64,000 nt of DNA, taken from NCBI RefSeq assembly GCF_034661235.1, contig NZ_CP141059.1, forward strand, positions 3,719,501 to 3,783,500, given 5' to 3'. Positions 37,617-46,037 of the stretch are shown here, in pieces; positions within the stretch are counted from its first letter, which is position 1; every line of letters starts with the position of its first letter. A model generated the notes under the pieces. It was not told the DNA's origin and ran no database searches. It worked only from the letters and a program-made list of their open reading frames with translations. The position numbers and the translations under genes were made by a program. Source of the DNA: Nocardioides bizhenqiangii. GTDB lineage: Bacteria; Actinomycetota; Actinomycetes; Propionibacteriales; Nocardioidaceae.

Positions 37617-38599
37617 GCACCCGCCTCGACGAGCCACCGGCCGGGGTCGCGCCCAGCGCGCCCCCGGCCGGGGACCGCGCCCGGCTGGTACGACGGCACC
37701 GGTTGTCGCGGTGGGACGTCAAGCTCTCGCCGTACCTCTACATCTCGCCGTTCTTCATCGTCTTCGGTCTCGTCGGCCTGTTCCCGCTGGTCTACACCGG
37801 CTACCTCTCCGTCCACGACTGGGAGCGTCTGTACTACCAGCGCGGCGAGTTCATCGGCCTGGAGAACTACCGGTTCGTCCTGACCGACCCGGTGTTCCAG
37901 AAGTCGCTGGTCAACACGTTCAGCATCTTCCTGATGTCGTCGGTGCCCCAGGTGATCGTCGCGGTCGCCGTGGCAGCCCTGCTCGACAGCCAGCTCCGGG
38001 GCCGGACGTTCTGGCGGATGAGCGTGCTGCTGCCGTTCGTCGTCGCTCCGACCGCAGCCGTGCTGATCTTCGGCAGCCTCTTCGCCGACAAGTACGGCGT
38101 CATCAACGCGATGCTCGAAGGCGTCGGCCTGGAGCCGATCCGCTGGCACGTCGACCGCTGGTGGAGCCACTTCGCGATCGCCGGCATGGTCAACTGGAGG
38201 TGGACGGGCTACAACGCGCTCATCTTCCTCGCCGCCATGCAAGCGGTCCCCCGCGACCTCTACGAGTCCGCGTCCCTCGACGGCGCGGGCAGGGTGCGCC
38301 AGTTCTTCTCCGTCACCCTCCCGATGATCCGGCCGACGACGATCTTCGTGATCGTCACCAGCACGATCGGCGGCCTCCAGATCTTCACCGAGCCGCGGCT
38401 CTTCGACGACACCCCGCAGCGCGAAGGCGGGCCCGACCACCAGTACATGACGTCGACCCTCTACATCTACGTCAAGGGCATCGAGGACCAGTTCTACGGA
38501 CGCGCGTCAGCGGCCGCGGTCGTGCTGTTCCTCATCATCGTCGGCATCGCGCTGCTCAACTTCGTGATCACCCGCCGCATCACCAGGAGACAAGCATGA
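37613..38599 (+). CDS. Sugar ABC transporter permease, MalF-like
   Basis: A 328-residue permease with six core transmembrane helices preceded by a 45-residue polar, Pro-rich N-terminus. The EAA loop contacting the ATPase reads YESASLDGAGRVRQFFSVTL. Pairs with the second permease to form the channel of a CUT1 sugar importer. GTG at 37613 overlaps the solute-binding protein stop; ATGA overlap with the next gene. The strongest context is beta-glucoside uptake. Confidence 0.92.
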   Translation: MSTRLDEPPAGVAPSAPPAGDRARLVRRHRLSRWDVKLSPYLYISPFFIVFGLVGLFPLVYTGYLSVHDWERLYYQRGEFIGLENYRFVLTDPVFQKSLVNTFSIFLMSSVPQVIVAVAVAALLDSQLRGRTFWRMSVLLPFVVAPTAAVLIFGSLFADKYGVINAMLEGVGLEPIRWHVDRWWSHFAIAGMVNWRWTGYNALIFLAAMQAVPRDLYESASLDGAGRVRQFFSVTLPMIRPTTIFVIVTSTIGGLQIFTEPRLFDDTPQREGGPDHQYMTSTLYIYVKGIEDQFYGRASAAAVVLFLIIVGIALLNFVITRRITRRQA

Positions 38600-39420
38600 A
38601 CCGCCGCCCCGGGTTCATCGTCTACGGCCTGCTGGCCGCGTTCGTGATCGGCTCTGCGCTCCCGCTCTACTGGTCCTTCGTCATCGGCTCGCACACGAAG
38701 GAAGAGGCCAACCAGATCCCACCGCCGGTGATCCCCGGCGGCCACTTCATCGACAACGCCCGACGCGTGCTCGACACCACGGAGTTCTGGTCGGCGATGC
38801 TCAACAGCGTCCTCGTCTCCACTGCGTGCGCCCTGTCGGTCGCGTTCGTCTCGACGCTGGCCGGCTATGCCTTCGCGAAGCTGCGGTTCCGCGGCAGCAA
38901 CGTGCTGATGGGGTTCGTCGTGATGACGATGGCGGTGCCCACCCAGCTGGCGATCGTGCCGTTGTTCATCCTGATGCGCGACTACGGGCTGCTCGACACG
39001 CTGGTCGCGGTCGCGCTGCCCACGATGGTCACCGCGTTCGGTGTCTTCTTCATGCGGCAGTACCTCGTGGACGCGGTGCCGGACGAGCTGATCGAGGCCG
39101 CCCGGATGGACGGCTGCACCATGATCCGGATCTTCTGGACGGTCGCCGTCCCGGCCGCCCGGCCGGCGATGTCGATCCTGTTCCTCTTCACGTTCATGAT
39201 GGTCTGGACGGACTACATGTGGCCCCTGGTCGCCCTCCAGGAGACCCAGACCCTCCAGATCGCGCTCGACCGGCTGGCCCTCACCGGCCAGGGCCAGACC
39301 ACCGACTACGCGCTGGTCCTCGCCGGCGCGGGGATGGCCACCGTGCCCCTCCTGATCCTGTTCGCCCTGTCCGGCCGTCAACTGGTCGCCGGCATCATGC
39401 AAGGAGCCGTCAAAGGATGA
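38596..39420 (+). CDS. Sugar ABC transporter permease, MalG-like
   Basis: A 274-residue permease with six transmembrane helices and the EAA motif LIEAARMDGCTMIRIFWTVA. It forms a heterodimer with the MalF-like subunit. ATG at 38596 overlaps the preceding stop, and its own stop overlaps the beta-glucosidase ATG, so all four genes are translationally chained. The C-terminus LVAGIMQGAVKG is the usual end of CUT1 permeases of this type. Confidence 0.93.
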   Translation: MNRRPGFIVYGLLAAFVIGSALPLYWSFVIGSHTKEEANQIPPPVIPGGHFIDNARRVLDTTEFWSAMLNSVLVSTACALSVAFVSTLAGYAFAKLRFRGSNVLMGFVVMTMAVPTQLAIVPLFILMRDYGLLDTLVAVALPTMVTAFGVFFMRQYLVDAVPDELIEAARMDGCTMIRIFWTVAVPAARPAMSILFLFTFMMVWTDYMWPLVALQETQTLQIALDRLALTGQGQTTDYALVLAGAGMATVPLLILFALSGRQLVAGIMQGAVKG

Positions 39421-40889
39421 CGACGACCGAGTCCGCCACGTCGACTGCCGCCGCCCCGGGGGCAGAGGTGAGGTTCCCACCCGGCTTCCTCTGGGGGGCC
39501 GCCACGGCGTCGTACCAGATCGAGGGTGCCGCGGCCGAGGGCGGCCGCACCCCGTCGATCTGGGACACCTTCGCCCGGGTGCCGGGAGCCGTGGTCGGTG
39601 GCGACAACGGCGACGTCGCCTGCGACCACTACTACCGGATGCCGGACGACGTCGCGCTGATGGCGTCGCTCAACCTCGGCGCCTACCGGTTCTCGACGGC
39701 GTGGCCGAGGGTCCGGCCCGACGGCGGTGCACCCAACCAGGCGGGGATCGACTTCTACAGCCGCCTGGTCGACCAGCTGCTCGGTGCCGGCATCACACCC
39801 TGGGTGACGCTCTACCACTGGGACCTGCCGCAGGCCCTCGAGGACGAGGGCGGCTGGACCAACCGCGACACGGCCTACCGCTTCGCCGAGTACGCCCTCA
39901 CCCTGTACGACGCGCTCGGCGACCGGGTGCCCTACTGGACGACGATGAACGAGCCGTGGTGCTCGGCGTTCCTCGGCTACACCGGTGGCCAGCACGCCCC
40001 CGGACGGCAGGAGGGGGTCGCGGGTCTCGTCGCGGCCCACCACCTGATGCTGGGCCACGGACTGGTCGTCGACGAGCTCAGGCGCCGCGGCAGCACCGCC
40101 GACCTCGGGATCACCCTCAACCTCACGGTCGCCGACCCGTTCGACCCCACGGAACCGGCCGACGTCGACGCCGCGCACCGGGTCGACCACCTGTGGAACA
40201 GAGTCTTCCTCGACCCCATCCTCCGCGGCTCCTACGCGGAGGAGCTCCCGACCATCACGGCCGGGCTGACGTGGCAGGGCCGGGCGTGGGAGGACTTCGT
40301 CCAGGACGGTGATCTGGCGCTGATCAGCACCCCGCTCGACGTGCTGGGCGTGAACTACTACCACGGCGACGGCGCCTCCGGCCGTCCGCATCCCGCGGAC
40401 GATCTGCTGGGCTCCCGGGTCGAGGCTCCGAGCCGGTCGGTCCGATCGCCGTTCCCCGGAGGCGGTGACCTCAGCTTCCCCCGCCGCGGCTACCCCGTGA
40501 CCGGCCTGGACTGGGAGGTGCAGCCGGAAGGGCTGACCCGCCTGCTCGTCCGTCTCCACGAGGACTACGACGTGCCGCCGATCTACATCACCGAGAACGG
40601 CGCGGCCTACGACGACGCCGTCAGCCCCGACGGCTCTGTCCACGACCCGGAGCGGTGGGGCTACATCGGCTCCCACCTACGGGCGGTGCACGCCGCGATG
40701 GCCGCAGGCGTCGACGTGCGCGGCTACTTCGCGTGGTCGCTCCTCGACAACTTCGAGTGGGCCTTCGGCTACGGCCAGAGGTTCGGGATCGTCCACGTCG
40801 ACTACGAGACCCTGCGCCGGACTCCGAAGACCAGCGCGCTGCGCTACGCCGACGTCGCGGCGACGTCGACGCTGGTGGACGACCGATAG
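39417..40889 (+). CDS. GH1 beta-glucosidase
   Basis: A 490-residue family 1 glycoside hydrolase. FLWGAATASYQIEGA is the N-terminal GH1 signature; acid/base Glu lies in WTTMNEPWCSAFLGY and nucleophile Glu in PIYITENGAAYDD; ARG and Trp sugar contacts AWSLLDNFEWAFGY are present. There is no signal peptide, so it cleaves imported cellobiose or aryl-beta-glucosides to glucose in the cytoplasm. ATG at 39417 overlaps the permease stop. Length is typical of bacterial BglA/BglB enzymes. Confidence 0.96.
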   Translation: MTTTESATSTAAAPGAEVRFPPGFLWGAATASYQIEGAAAEGGRTPSIWDTFARVPGAVVGGDNGDVACDHYYRMPDDVALMASLNLGAYRFSTAWPRVRPDGGAPNQAGIDFYSRLVDQLLGAGITPWVTLYHWDLPQALEDEGGWTNRDTAYRFAEYALTLYDALGDRVPYWTTMNEPWCSAFLGYTGGQHAPGRQEGVAGLVAAHHLMLGHGLVVDELRRRGSTADLGITLNLTVADPFDPTEPADVDAAHRVDHLWNRVFLDPILRGSYAEELPTITAGLTWQGRAWEDFVQDGDLALISTPLDVLGVNYYHGDGASGRPHPADDLLGSRVEAPSRSVRSPFPGGGDLSFPRRGYPVTGLDWEVQPEGLTRLLVRLHEDYDVPPIYITENGAAYDDAVSPDGSVHDPERWGYIGSHLRAVHAAMAAGVDVRGYFAWSLLDNFEWAFGYGQRFGIVHVDYETLRRTPKTSALRYADVAATSTLVDDR

Positions 40890-40890
40890 C

Positions 40891-41943
40891 GTGCCGAGGA
40901 TGAGCCAGTCGCCCACCAATCCCGGGAACGGAGCCGGGAACGCGCCCACGCTCGACGAGGTCGCTCGTCTCGCCGGCGTGTCGCGGGCGACGGCCTCGCG
41001 GGCGATCAACGGCGGCAACCGGGTGTCGCCGGCGGCCAAGGCCGCGGTGGACGCCGCGGTCCGGTCGCTCGGCTACACCCCCAACCCGGCGGCCCGGAGT
41101 CTGGTCACCCGGCGCACCGACTCGGTCGCGCTCGTGGTGCCCGAGCCGGACGAGCGGGTTTTCACCGACCCCTTCTTCGTGCACACGCTGCGCTCGGTCA
41201 ACCGGGTGCTCGCTCCCCGGGACCTCCAACTGGTCCTGCTGCTCGCCCGTCCGGGCGACGAGGAACGACGGATGCTCCGGTATCTGGGCCGCCGCCACAT
41301 CGATGGCGCGGTCGTCGTGTCGCACCACTCCGAGGACCGGCTCGCCGAGCACTTCGCGTCGCTCGGACTGCCGTGCGCGTTCGTCGGCCGCCCGTGGTCC
41401 GGCGCGGACAAGGTGCCCTACGTCGACACCGACAACACGGCCGGCGCCCGCCTCGCTGCCGAGCGCCTCGTCCAGCGCGGTTGCCGACGGATCGGCACCA
41501 TCGCCGGGCCCGTCGACATGGCGGCGGGCATCGACCGGTTGGACGGCTGGCGATCGGCGGTGCAGGACGCCGGACTGGCGGACGACGCCATCGCGCACGG
41601 TGACTTCACCGAGGTCGGCGGCGCCCGGGCCGCGGCGGAGCTGCTCGCGACGTTTCCTGACCTCGACGGCATCTTCGTCGCCTCCGACCTGATGGCGGCC
41701 GGCGCGCTCGCCGCCCTCGCTGCGGCGGGGCGTCGGGTGCCCGACGATGTCGCGGTGATCGGGTACGACGACCTCGGCGTGGCCGAGCGCTGCACCCCAC
41801 CACTCACCACCGTCCGCCAGCCGCTCAGCGAGATGGCCGAGCAGGCCACCCGGCTGCTCCTGGAGCAGATCGACGGCGACCGCGACCCGCAACCCATCCG
41901 GGTGATCTTCCCGCCCGCGCTCGTGGTCCGGAAGAGCGGCTGA
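40891..41943 (+). CDS. LacI-family repressor of the beta-glucoside operon
   Basis: A 350-residue LacI/GalR regulator: helix-turn-helix and hinge in PTLDEVARLAGVSRATASRA and SLGYTPNPAARSLVTRR, then a periplasmic-binding-type sensor domain. GTG at 40891 follows the beta-glucosidase stop by one base; ATG at 40900 is an alternative but its ribosome site would be too close. It likely binds the two AGTGGAAGCGCTCTCA sites upstream of the operon and releases in response to cellobiose or a related sugar, in the manner of CelR/CebR. The effector is an inference. Confidence 0.9.
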   Translation: MPRMSQSPTNPGNGAGNAPTLDEVARLAGVSRATASRAINGGNRVSPAAKAAVDAAVRSLGYTPNPAARSLVTRRTDSVALVVPEPDERVFTDPFFVHTLRSVNRVLAPRDLQLVLLLARPGDEERRMLRYLGRRHIDGAVVVSHHSEDRLAEHFASLGLPCAFVGRPWSGADKVPYVDTDNTAGARLAAERLVQRGCRRIGTIAGPVDMAAGIDRLDGWRSAVQDAGLADDAIAHGDFTEVGGARAAAELLATFPDLDGIFVASDLMAAGALAALAAAGRRVPDDVAVIGYDDLGVAERCTPPLTTVRQPLSEMAEQATRLLLEQIDGDRDPQPIRVIFPPALVVRKSG

Positions 41944-41967
41944 CGGCGAGGCTCTAGGCTCTCGCGG

Positions 41968-42753
41968 GTGACCGAGCAGGAACTCATCGTCGACCGCGAT
42001 CGCCTCGGGCCGGGCGTCGTCGAGGTGACCTTCAACCGGCCGCACCGGCGCAACGCCTTCACCCGGGCGATGTACGGCGACCTCCGGGCGATGTGCGAGG
42101 AGCTGCGTGACGACCGGTCCGTCGGCGTCCTCGTCCTGCGGGGCGCGGGCGGCCAGGCGTTCGCGGCTGGCAACGAGATCTCGGACTTTCTGGACTCCGA
42201 CGCCGTGGCCTACGAGACCTGGATCCGGGAGCTGCTCGAGATGCTCTTCGCGCTCCCCCAGGTGACGATCGCCGCGATCGACGGCGTGTGCGTCGGTGGT
42301 GGGCTCGCGGTGGCGACGCACTGCGACCTGCGGATCGCCACCGCGGACAGCCGGTTCGGCTACCCGATCGCCCGCACCCTCGGCAACGCGCTGTCGGCGT
42401 CCATCGTCTATCGCTGCGTCGCGACCTTCGGTGAGCCGCTGACCCGGGAGATGCTGCTGGCATCCCGTCTGGTCGGCGCCGACCGGGCCCACGGCGTGGG
42501 CGCGCTCGTCTCGTGCGTCGCCGACGCTGCGGCGCTCGACACCGAGCTGGCTGCGCTCGTCGACGGCATCAGCCACGCCTCGCGGGTGACCCTCCGGGTG
42601 ACCAAGCATCAGCTGCACCAGCGGGCGCTTCTCACCGAGGCTTCCCCCGACGACGAGGCAGCCGTGCTCACCGAGGTCTACAACGGCGCCGACTTCAAGG
42701 AAGGCGTGCGGGCCTTCCTCGCCAAGGAGAAGCCGGCCTTCGGTCGGGACTAG
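41968..42753 (+). CDS. Crotonase-fold (enoyl-CoA hydratase family) protein
   Basis: A 261-residue crotonase. The CoA-binding and oxyanion pieces FNRPHRRNAF, FAAGNEISDFL and GVCVGGGLAVATHCDLRIA are present. The first catalytic Glu position (normally PEI) reads FGYPIART, so that residue is Ile, while a Glu in TREMLLASR matches the second. It may be an isomerase, hydrolase or dehydratase rather than a classical hydratase. GTG start at 41968. Stop is four bases from the convergent rhomboid gene. Substrate unknown. Confidence 0.85.
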   Translation: MTEQELIVDRDRLGPGVVEVTFNRPHRRNAFTRAMYGDLRAMCEELRDDRSVGVLVLRGAGGQAFAAGNEISDFLDSDAVAYETWIRELLEMLFALPQVTIAAIDGVCVGGGLAVATHCDLRIATADSRFGYPIARTLGNALSASIVYRCVATFGEPLTREMLLASRLVGADRAHGVGALVSCVADAAALDTELAALVDGISHASRVTLRVTKHQLHQRALLTEASPDDEAAVLTEVYNGADFKEGVRAFLAKEKPAFGRD

Positions 42754-42757
42754 GACG

Positions 42758-43363
42758 CTAGGCGTCGCCGGGGAGAACGCTCCGGAGCACCTCGCCACGG
42801 CGGTGGCTGACGACCACCGCGGCGATCGCGCCGCCGATCGCCCCGAACAGATGACCCTGCCAGGAGACGCCCGGCTGGCCCGGGAGCACACCCCACAGCA
42901 CCCCGCCGTAGATGAAGAGCACGACGGCGCCGAGGACGATCTCCCACAGCTTCCGGTTCACGATGCCGCGGACGACGACGTAGACGAGAAAGCCGAACAC
43001 CAGGCCCGACGCGCCGATGTGGTTGGTGTTGCTGCCGGCCAGCAGCCACACGCCCACCCCACCGATCACCCAGATCACCGCGGTGGCGGCGAGCCCGCGC
43101 AGCAGGCCCGCTGCCAGGGCCAGGAAGCCGAGGACCAGCAGCGGTCCGCTGTTGGCCGACAGGTGGTCCCAGCCGCCGTGCAGGAGCGGGGCGAACAGGA
43201 TGCCCAACAGTCCCTCGTCGGACCGAGGCTGGACGCCGTACTGATCGAGCTCGTGGCCCATGGCGGCGTCGATGCCCTCGACCAACCAGAGCACCGCCGT
43301 GAAGACGCCGATCACAGCGGCAGCCTGCACCCAGACCGGTATCTCACGTCCCCTGATCTCCAC
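42758..43363 (-). CDS. Rhomboid-family intramembrane protease
   Basis: A 201-residue protein with six predicted membrane helices. The catalytic Ser is in HIGASGLVFGFL (GxSG) and the His in WQGHLFGAIGG, facing each other in helices 4 and 6, as in active rhomboids. LLHGGWDHLSANSGPLLVLG is the conserved L1/TM2 region (H..N). It would cleave single-pass membrane proteins. GTG at 43363. No partner is evident nearby. Confidence 0.92.
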   Translation of the reverse strand: MEIRGREIPVWVQAAAVIGVFTAVLWLVEGIDAAMGHELDQYGVQPRSDEGLLGILFAPLLHGGWDHLSANSGPLLVLGFLALAAGLLRGLAATAVIWVIGGVGVWLLAGSNTNHIGASGLVFGFLVYVVVRGIVNRKLWEIVLGAVVLFIYGGVLWGVLPGQPGVSWQGHLFGAIGGAIAAVVVSHRRGEVLRSVLPGDA

Positions 43364-43391
43364 GAAGGCAAGTGTGGCGGGTCGGACCGCC

Positions 43392-43898
43392 TCACGCCCA
43401 GCGAATCACCCAGTACTGCACGCCGAAGGGTGCGGCGTCGTACAACACCTCTGCGGTGTGCGCCGGCGTGAGCAGCTCGCCGAGGCGCCGGATGCCCGCC
43501 ACGTCCGCCCACATCTCCTCGGCCAGCTGCTGGTCGAGCGCGGCCAGCGCGACGGGGAGCGGCGCGAGCAGCGCGCGGCGCAGGTCGTCGTCGAAGACCT
43601 CTGCGCGGTCGTCGAGGTGGCCGGGGGCCTTGAGGGACCGCTTCGCCGAGCCGTTGCCGACCACCAGGACTCCGGTTGCATCGTCCGTGACCTCCTCCGA
43701 GCCGGTTTCCGCCATCAGCGACCGGGCGACCCGCAGCCCGGATCCGGACGCCAGCAGCGCGACCCGCGGCCCGAGCCCGGCGACCGCGGCGCCACAGGCC
43801 GCGCGGAGGTCCGCGATCGGGTCGTCGAGCGATGCGTACGACGGCAGCAGTGCCGGCACGCCCGGCACCAGCGCAGCGTTCGTCCGGGGCGAGCTCAT
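43392..43898 (-). CDS. LigB-like (class III extradiol dioxygenase-type) protein
   Basis: A 168-residue alanine-rich protein beginning ALVPGVPALLPSYASLDDP. The opening strand, the central GVLVVGNGSAKR loop, and the size fit the small actinobacterial proteins annotated as class III extradiol dioxygenase subunit B-like; the usual metal-binding His at the start is not obvious, so activity is doubtful. ATG overlaps the folP2 stop (ATGA), giving a coupled gpgS-folP2-LigB-like unit. Confidence 0.55.
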   Translation of the reverse strand: MSSPRTNAALVPGVPALLPSYASLDDPIADLRAACGAAVAGLGPRVALLASGSGLRVARSLMAETGSEEVTDDATGVLVVGNGSAKRSLKAPGHLDDRAEVFDDDLRRALLAPLPVALAALDQQLAEEMWADVAGIRRLGELLTPAHTAEVLYDAAPFGVQYWVIRWA

Positions 43899-44755
43899 GT
43901 GAGGCCCCGGGTCGCGCGCCGCGGGGGACGACGGCCGGCGATCGACCACACCATGTCGACCACCTGGCGGGTCTCGACGACCTCGTGCACCCGGTAGATC
44001 CGCGCTCCGGCGAGAGCGCAGACGGCGGTCGCCGCGAGCGTTCCGACCAGCCGCTCCCCGACGGGCAGGTCGAGGGTCTCGCCGACGAAGTCCTTGTTGG
44101 ACAGGGACACCAGGACCGGCCACCCGGTCTCGACCATCTCACCGAGTCGGCGGGTGAGCTCGAGGGAGTGGAAGGTGTTCTTGCCGAAGTCGTGGGCCGG
44201 GTCGATGACGACCGACTCTCGGGCCACACCGGCGGCGACCGCACGCTCGGCGTAGCGGACGGTGTCGTCGATCGCGGCAGCGACCACGTCGTCGTACTCG
44301 ATCCGGAACGGGCGGGTCCGCGGCGTGGCACCCCCGGTGTGGGTGCAGACGAGCGCGGCGCCGTGCTGCGCCGCCACGTCCACAAGCTCCGGGTCGGCCC
44401 CGCCCCAGGCGTCGTTGAGCAGGTCCGCGCCGGCATCGCACACGGCCGCGCCGACCTCGGCACGCCAGGTGTCGACCGAGATCACCAGCGAGGGGTACGA
44501 CGCCCGGACCCGCGCCACGAGGTCGACGACCCGTCCCTTCTCCTCCTCGGCCGAGATCTCCTCGCCCGGCGCTGCCTTGATCCCGCCGATGTCGACGATC
44601 TCGGCGCCCTGCTCGACGACGGCCGCGACCCGCTCGAACGCGGCGTCCTCGGCCCAGGTCGCGCCGCGGTCGTAGAACGAGTCGGGCGTGCGGTTGACGA
44701 TCGCCATCATCAAGGTGGCGTCGTCGGAGAAGGTCTGGCGGCCGAGCTTCAGCAT
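43895..44755 (-). CDS. folP2: Dihydropteroate synthase-like protein FolP2
   Basis: A 286-residue DHPS-fold protein. MAIVNRTPDSFYDRG, SVDTWRAEV, DPAHDFGKNTFHS and VLVSLSNKDFVGE follow the family, but the first motif reads NRTPDSFYD rather than NVTPDSFSD, as in mycobacterial FolP2. That group sits next to gpgS and, at least in M. leprae, lacks ordinary DHPS activity. The same neighbour is seen here: its ATG overlaps the gpgS stop by one base (TGATG). A folate role should not be assumed. Confidence 0.88.
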   Translation of the reverse strand: MLKLGRQTFSDDATLMMAIVNRTPDSFYDRGATWAEDAAFERVAAVVEQGAEIVDIGGIKAAPGEEISAEEEKGRVVDLVARVRASYPSLVISVDTWRAEVGAAVCDAGADLLNDAWGGADPELVDVAAQHGAALVCTHTGGATPRTRPFRIEYDDVVAAAIDDTVRYAERAVAAGVARESVVIDPAHDFGKNTFHSLELTRRLGEMVETGWPVLVSLSNKDFVGETLDLPVGERLVGTLAATAVCALAGARIYRVHEVVETRQVVDMVWSIAGRRPPRRATRGLT

Positions 44756-45657
44756 CAGAGGTAGTCCTCCGCTCCGGGGCGCTCGAACACCTCGACCACC
44801 CGGTCGACGGGGATCGGTCCGGGCACGAACTGGCGGAGGCGGACGCCTGCCTCGTCTCCCCCGACCGGGACGAGTCGATCGCGATCCATGATCGCCGCCG
44901 CGACCTGCACCGACATCGCGCCGAGGTCGAAGAGGGACTGGTGGTCGTGTGCGCGGGTGCCGAGGTCGACCTGGGCGATGCCCTGCTCGTCGTGGAGCCG
45001 CCAGGTGTCGATCAGGGCGCCGATCTCCACGCCGTAGCCGGTCGGCACGGACAGGGTGGCGAACCACGACCGCCGCACGGCCCACTCTCCGGCCAGCGGT
45101 TGCACGACGTCCGCGAGCCGCGGGAAGAGGAGCGAGAGGAGCGGGCGCGCCACCAGCTCGGTCACCCTGCCGCCGTCGAGCCGGCCGCGCTCCCCGGGCC
45201 GCTCGTAGAAGCCCTTGACCAGCTGCACCTCCGGCCAGGTCAACAGCGGGCCGAGCAGACCCGGCACGAAGTGGGTGTCCCAGTCGGTCAGGTCCGCGTC
45301 CATGAACACCAACACGTCGCCGGTCGTGACGAAGAGCGACTTCCACATCGCCTCGCCCTTGCCGGGGTGGCTGCCGAGATCGGGACGGATCTCCGAGGAG
45401 CGGTGGACGACCGCGCCGGCCGACGCCGCGGCGTCGTACGTCCCGTCCGTCGAGTCGCTGTCGATGACCACGACCTCGTCGACCAGCGAGACGGTGTCGA
45501 CCAGTCGGTCGCGGACCCGTCCGACGACGTCACCGACGGTGCCGGCCTCGTTGCGTGCCGGTACGACGAGGCTCACCCGGGTGTCGCCCTTCGCGTCGAC
45601 CAGGGCATCGAGCGGCCAGTCCTCCCAGTGCGCGGTGCGGATGCCGCTCACGCGCAC
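44755..45657 (-). CDS. gpgS: Glucosyl-3-phosphoglycerate synthase
   Basis: A 300-residue GT81 (GT-A) enzyme making glucosyl-3-phosphoglycerate from an NDP-glucose and 3-phosphoglycerate, the first step to methylglucose lipopolysaccharide or glucosylglycerate. SLVVPARNEAGTVGDVV binds the nucleotide; DSDSTDGT and FMDADLTDW hold the metal; HPGKGEAMWKS, QPLAGEWAVRRSWF and GYGVEIGALIDT contact 3-PGA and donor. GTG at 45657. First gene of the gpgS-folP2-LigB-like operon. The 331-base space up to the amidase contains a structured stretch and a small ORF. Confidence 0.93.
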   Translation of the reverse strand: MRVSGIRTAHWEDWPLDALVDAKGDTRVSLVVPARNEAGTVGDVVGRVRDRLVDTVSLVDEVVVIDSDSTDGTYDAAASAGAVVHRSSEIRPDLGSHPGKGEAMWKSLFVTTGDVLVFMDADLTDWDTHFVPGLLGPLLTWPEVQLVKGFYERPGERGRLDGGRVTELVARPLLSLLFPRLADVVQPLAGEWAVRRSWFATLSVPTGYGVEIGALIDTWRLHDEQGIAQVDLGTRAHDHQSLFDLGAMSVQVAAAIMDRDRLVPVGGDEAGVRLRQFVPGPIPVDRVVEVFERPGAEDYL

Positions 45658-45752
45658 CCCGGCGATTCGACGGGCATGGCCGCGACCCTACCGACCGGCC
45701 CGCACCGAGCCGGACTGCGGCTTTGTACCAGAACCGAGGACGGGCGCGGTGG

Positions 45753-45815
45753 TCCCGGGGCAGACTGGCTCCCCTCGGGACAAGGATCGGCTTCTCTCTG
45801 GGGGGAGAAAGTCCC
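45753..45815 (+). other. Structured leader-like region
   Basis: TCCCGGGG (45753-45760) can pair with CCCCTCGGGA (45771-45780). The GGGA of that second arm can instead pair with TCCC at 45812-45815, enclosing a smaller stem CTTCTC/GAGAAAG. The two folds are mutually exclusive and lie just upstream of a small ORF. It could be a regulatory leader; this is read by eye only. Confidence 0.35.
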
Positions 45816-45824
45816 AGGGTCCGG

Positions 45825-46037
45825 ATGCGAGCTCTCCGCAGATGGATGAGAAAGGCCCGGTGTCGGGCGAAGTACGGTCGGGCGTGCCCGCACGGCGGTC
45901 ACTACGGCGGGAAACGTCGCAGCTCGGTCACTGCTGCCCAGACCCACGCGCGGAAGCCGTTCAAGGAGCCGAAGGACCACCACCCGTCTCACCGCGCCAG
46001 GAAGCGCGCGATCGACCGGGCGAGGGCGGACGCGTAG
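45825..46037 (+). CDS. Possible small basic protein
   Basis: A 70-residue ORF rich in Arg, Lys and His, with CRAKYGRACPHGGHYGGK (two Cys and two His close together), hence possibly metal- or nucleic-acid-binding. ATG at 45825 has AGGG six to nine bases upstream. Its last 49 bases overlap the end of the convergent amidase gene, which lowers confidence. No family recognised. It occupies an otherwise empty 331-base gap. Confidence 0.3.
   Translation: MRALRRWMRKARCRAKYGRACPHGGHYGGKRRSSVTAAQTHARKPFKEPKDHHPSHRARKRAIDRARADA

Noticed and set aside
40621..42891. Very long open frame on the minus strand opposite beta-glucosidase, LacI and crotonase genes
   Set aside because: High-GC antisense frame without recognisable motifs; the plus-strand genes have full catalytic motifs and overlapping starts.
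45658..45830. Known riboswitch (c-di-AMP ydaO or cobalamin) upstream of cell-wall gene
   Set aside because: Hairpins are present but none of the conserved core sequences of those classes could be matched by eye; it is also on the opposite strand to the amidase.
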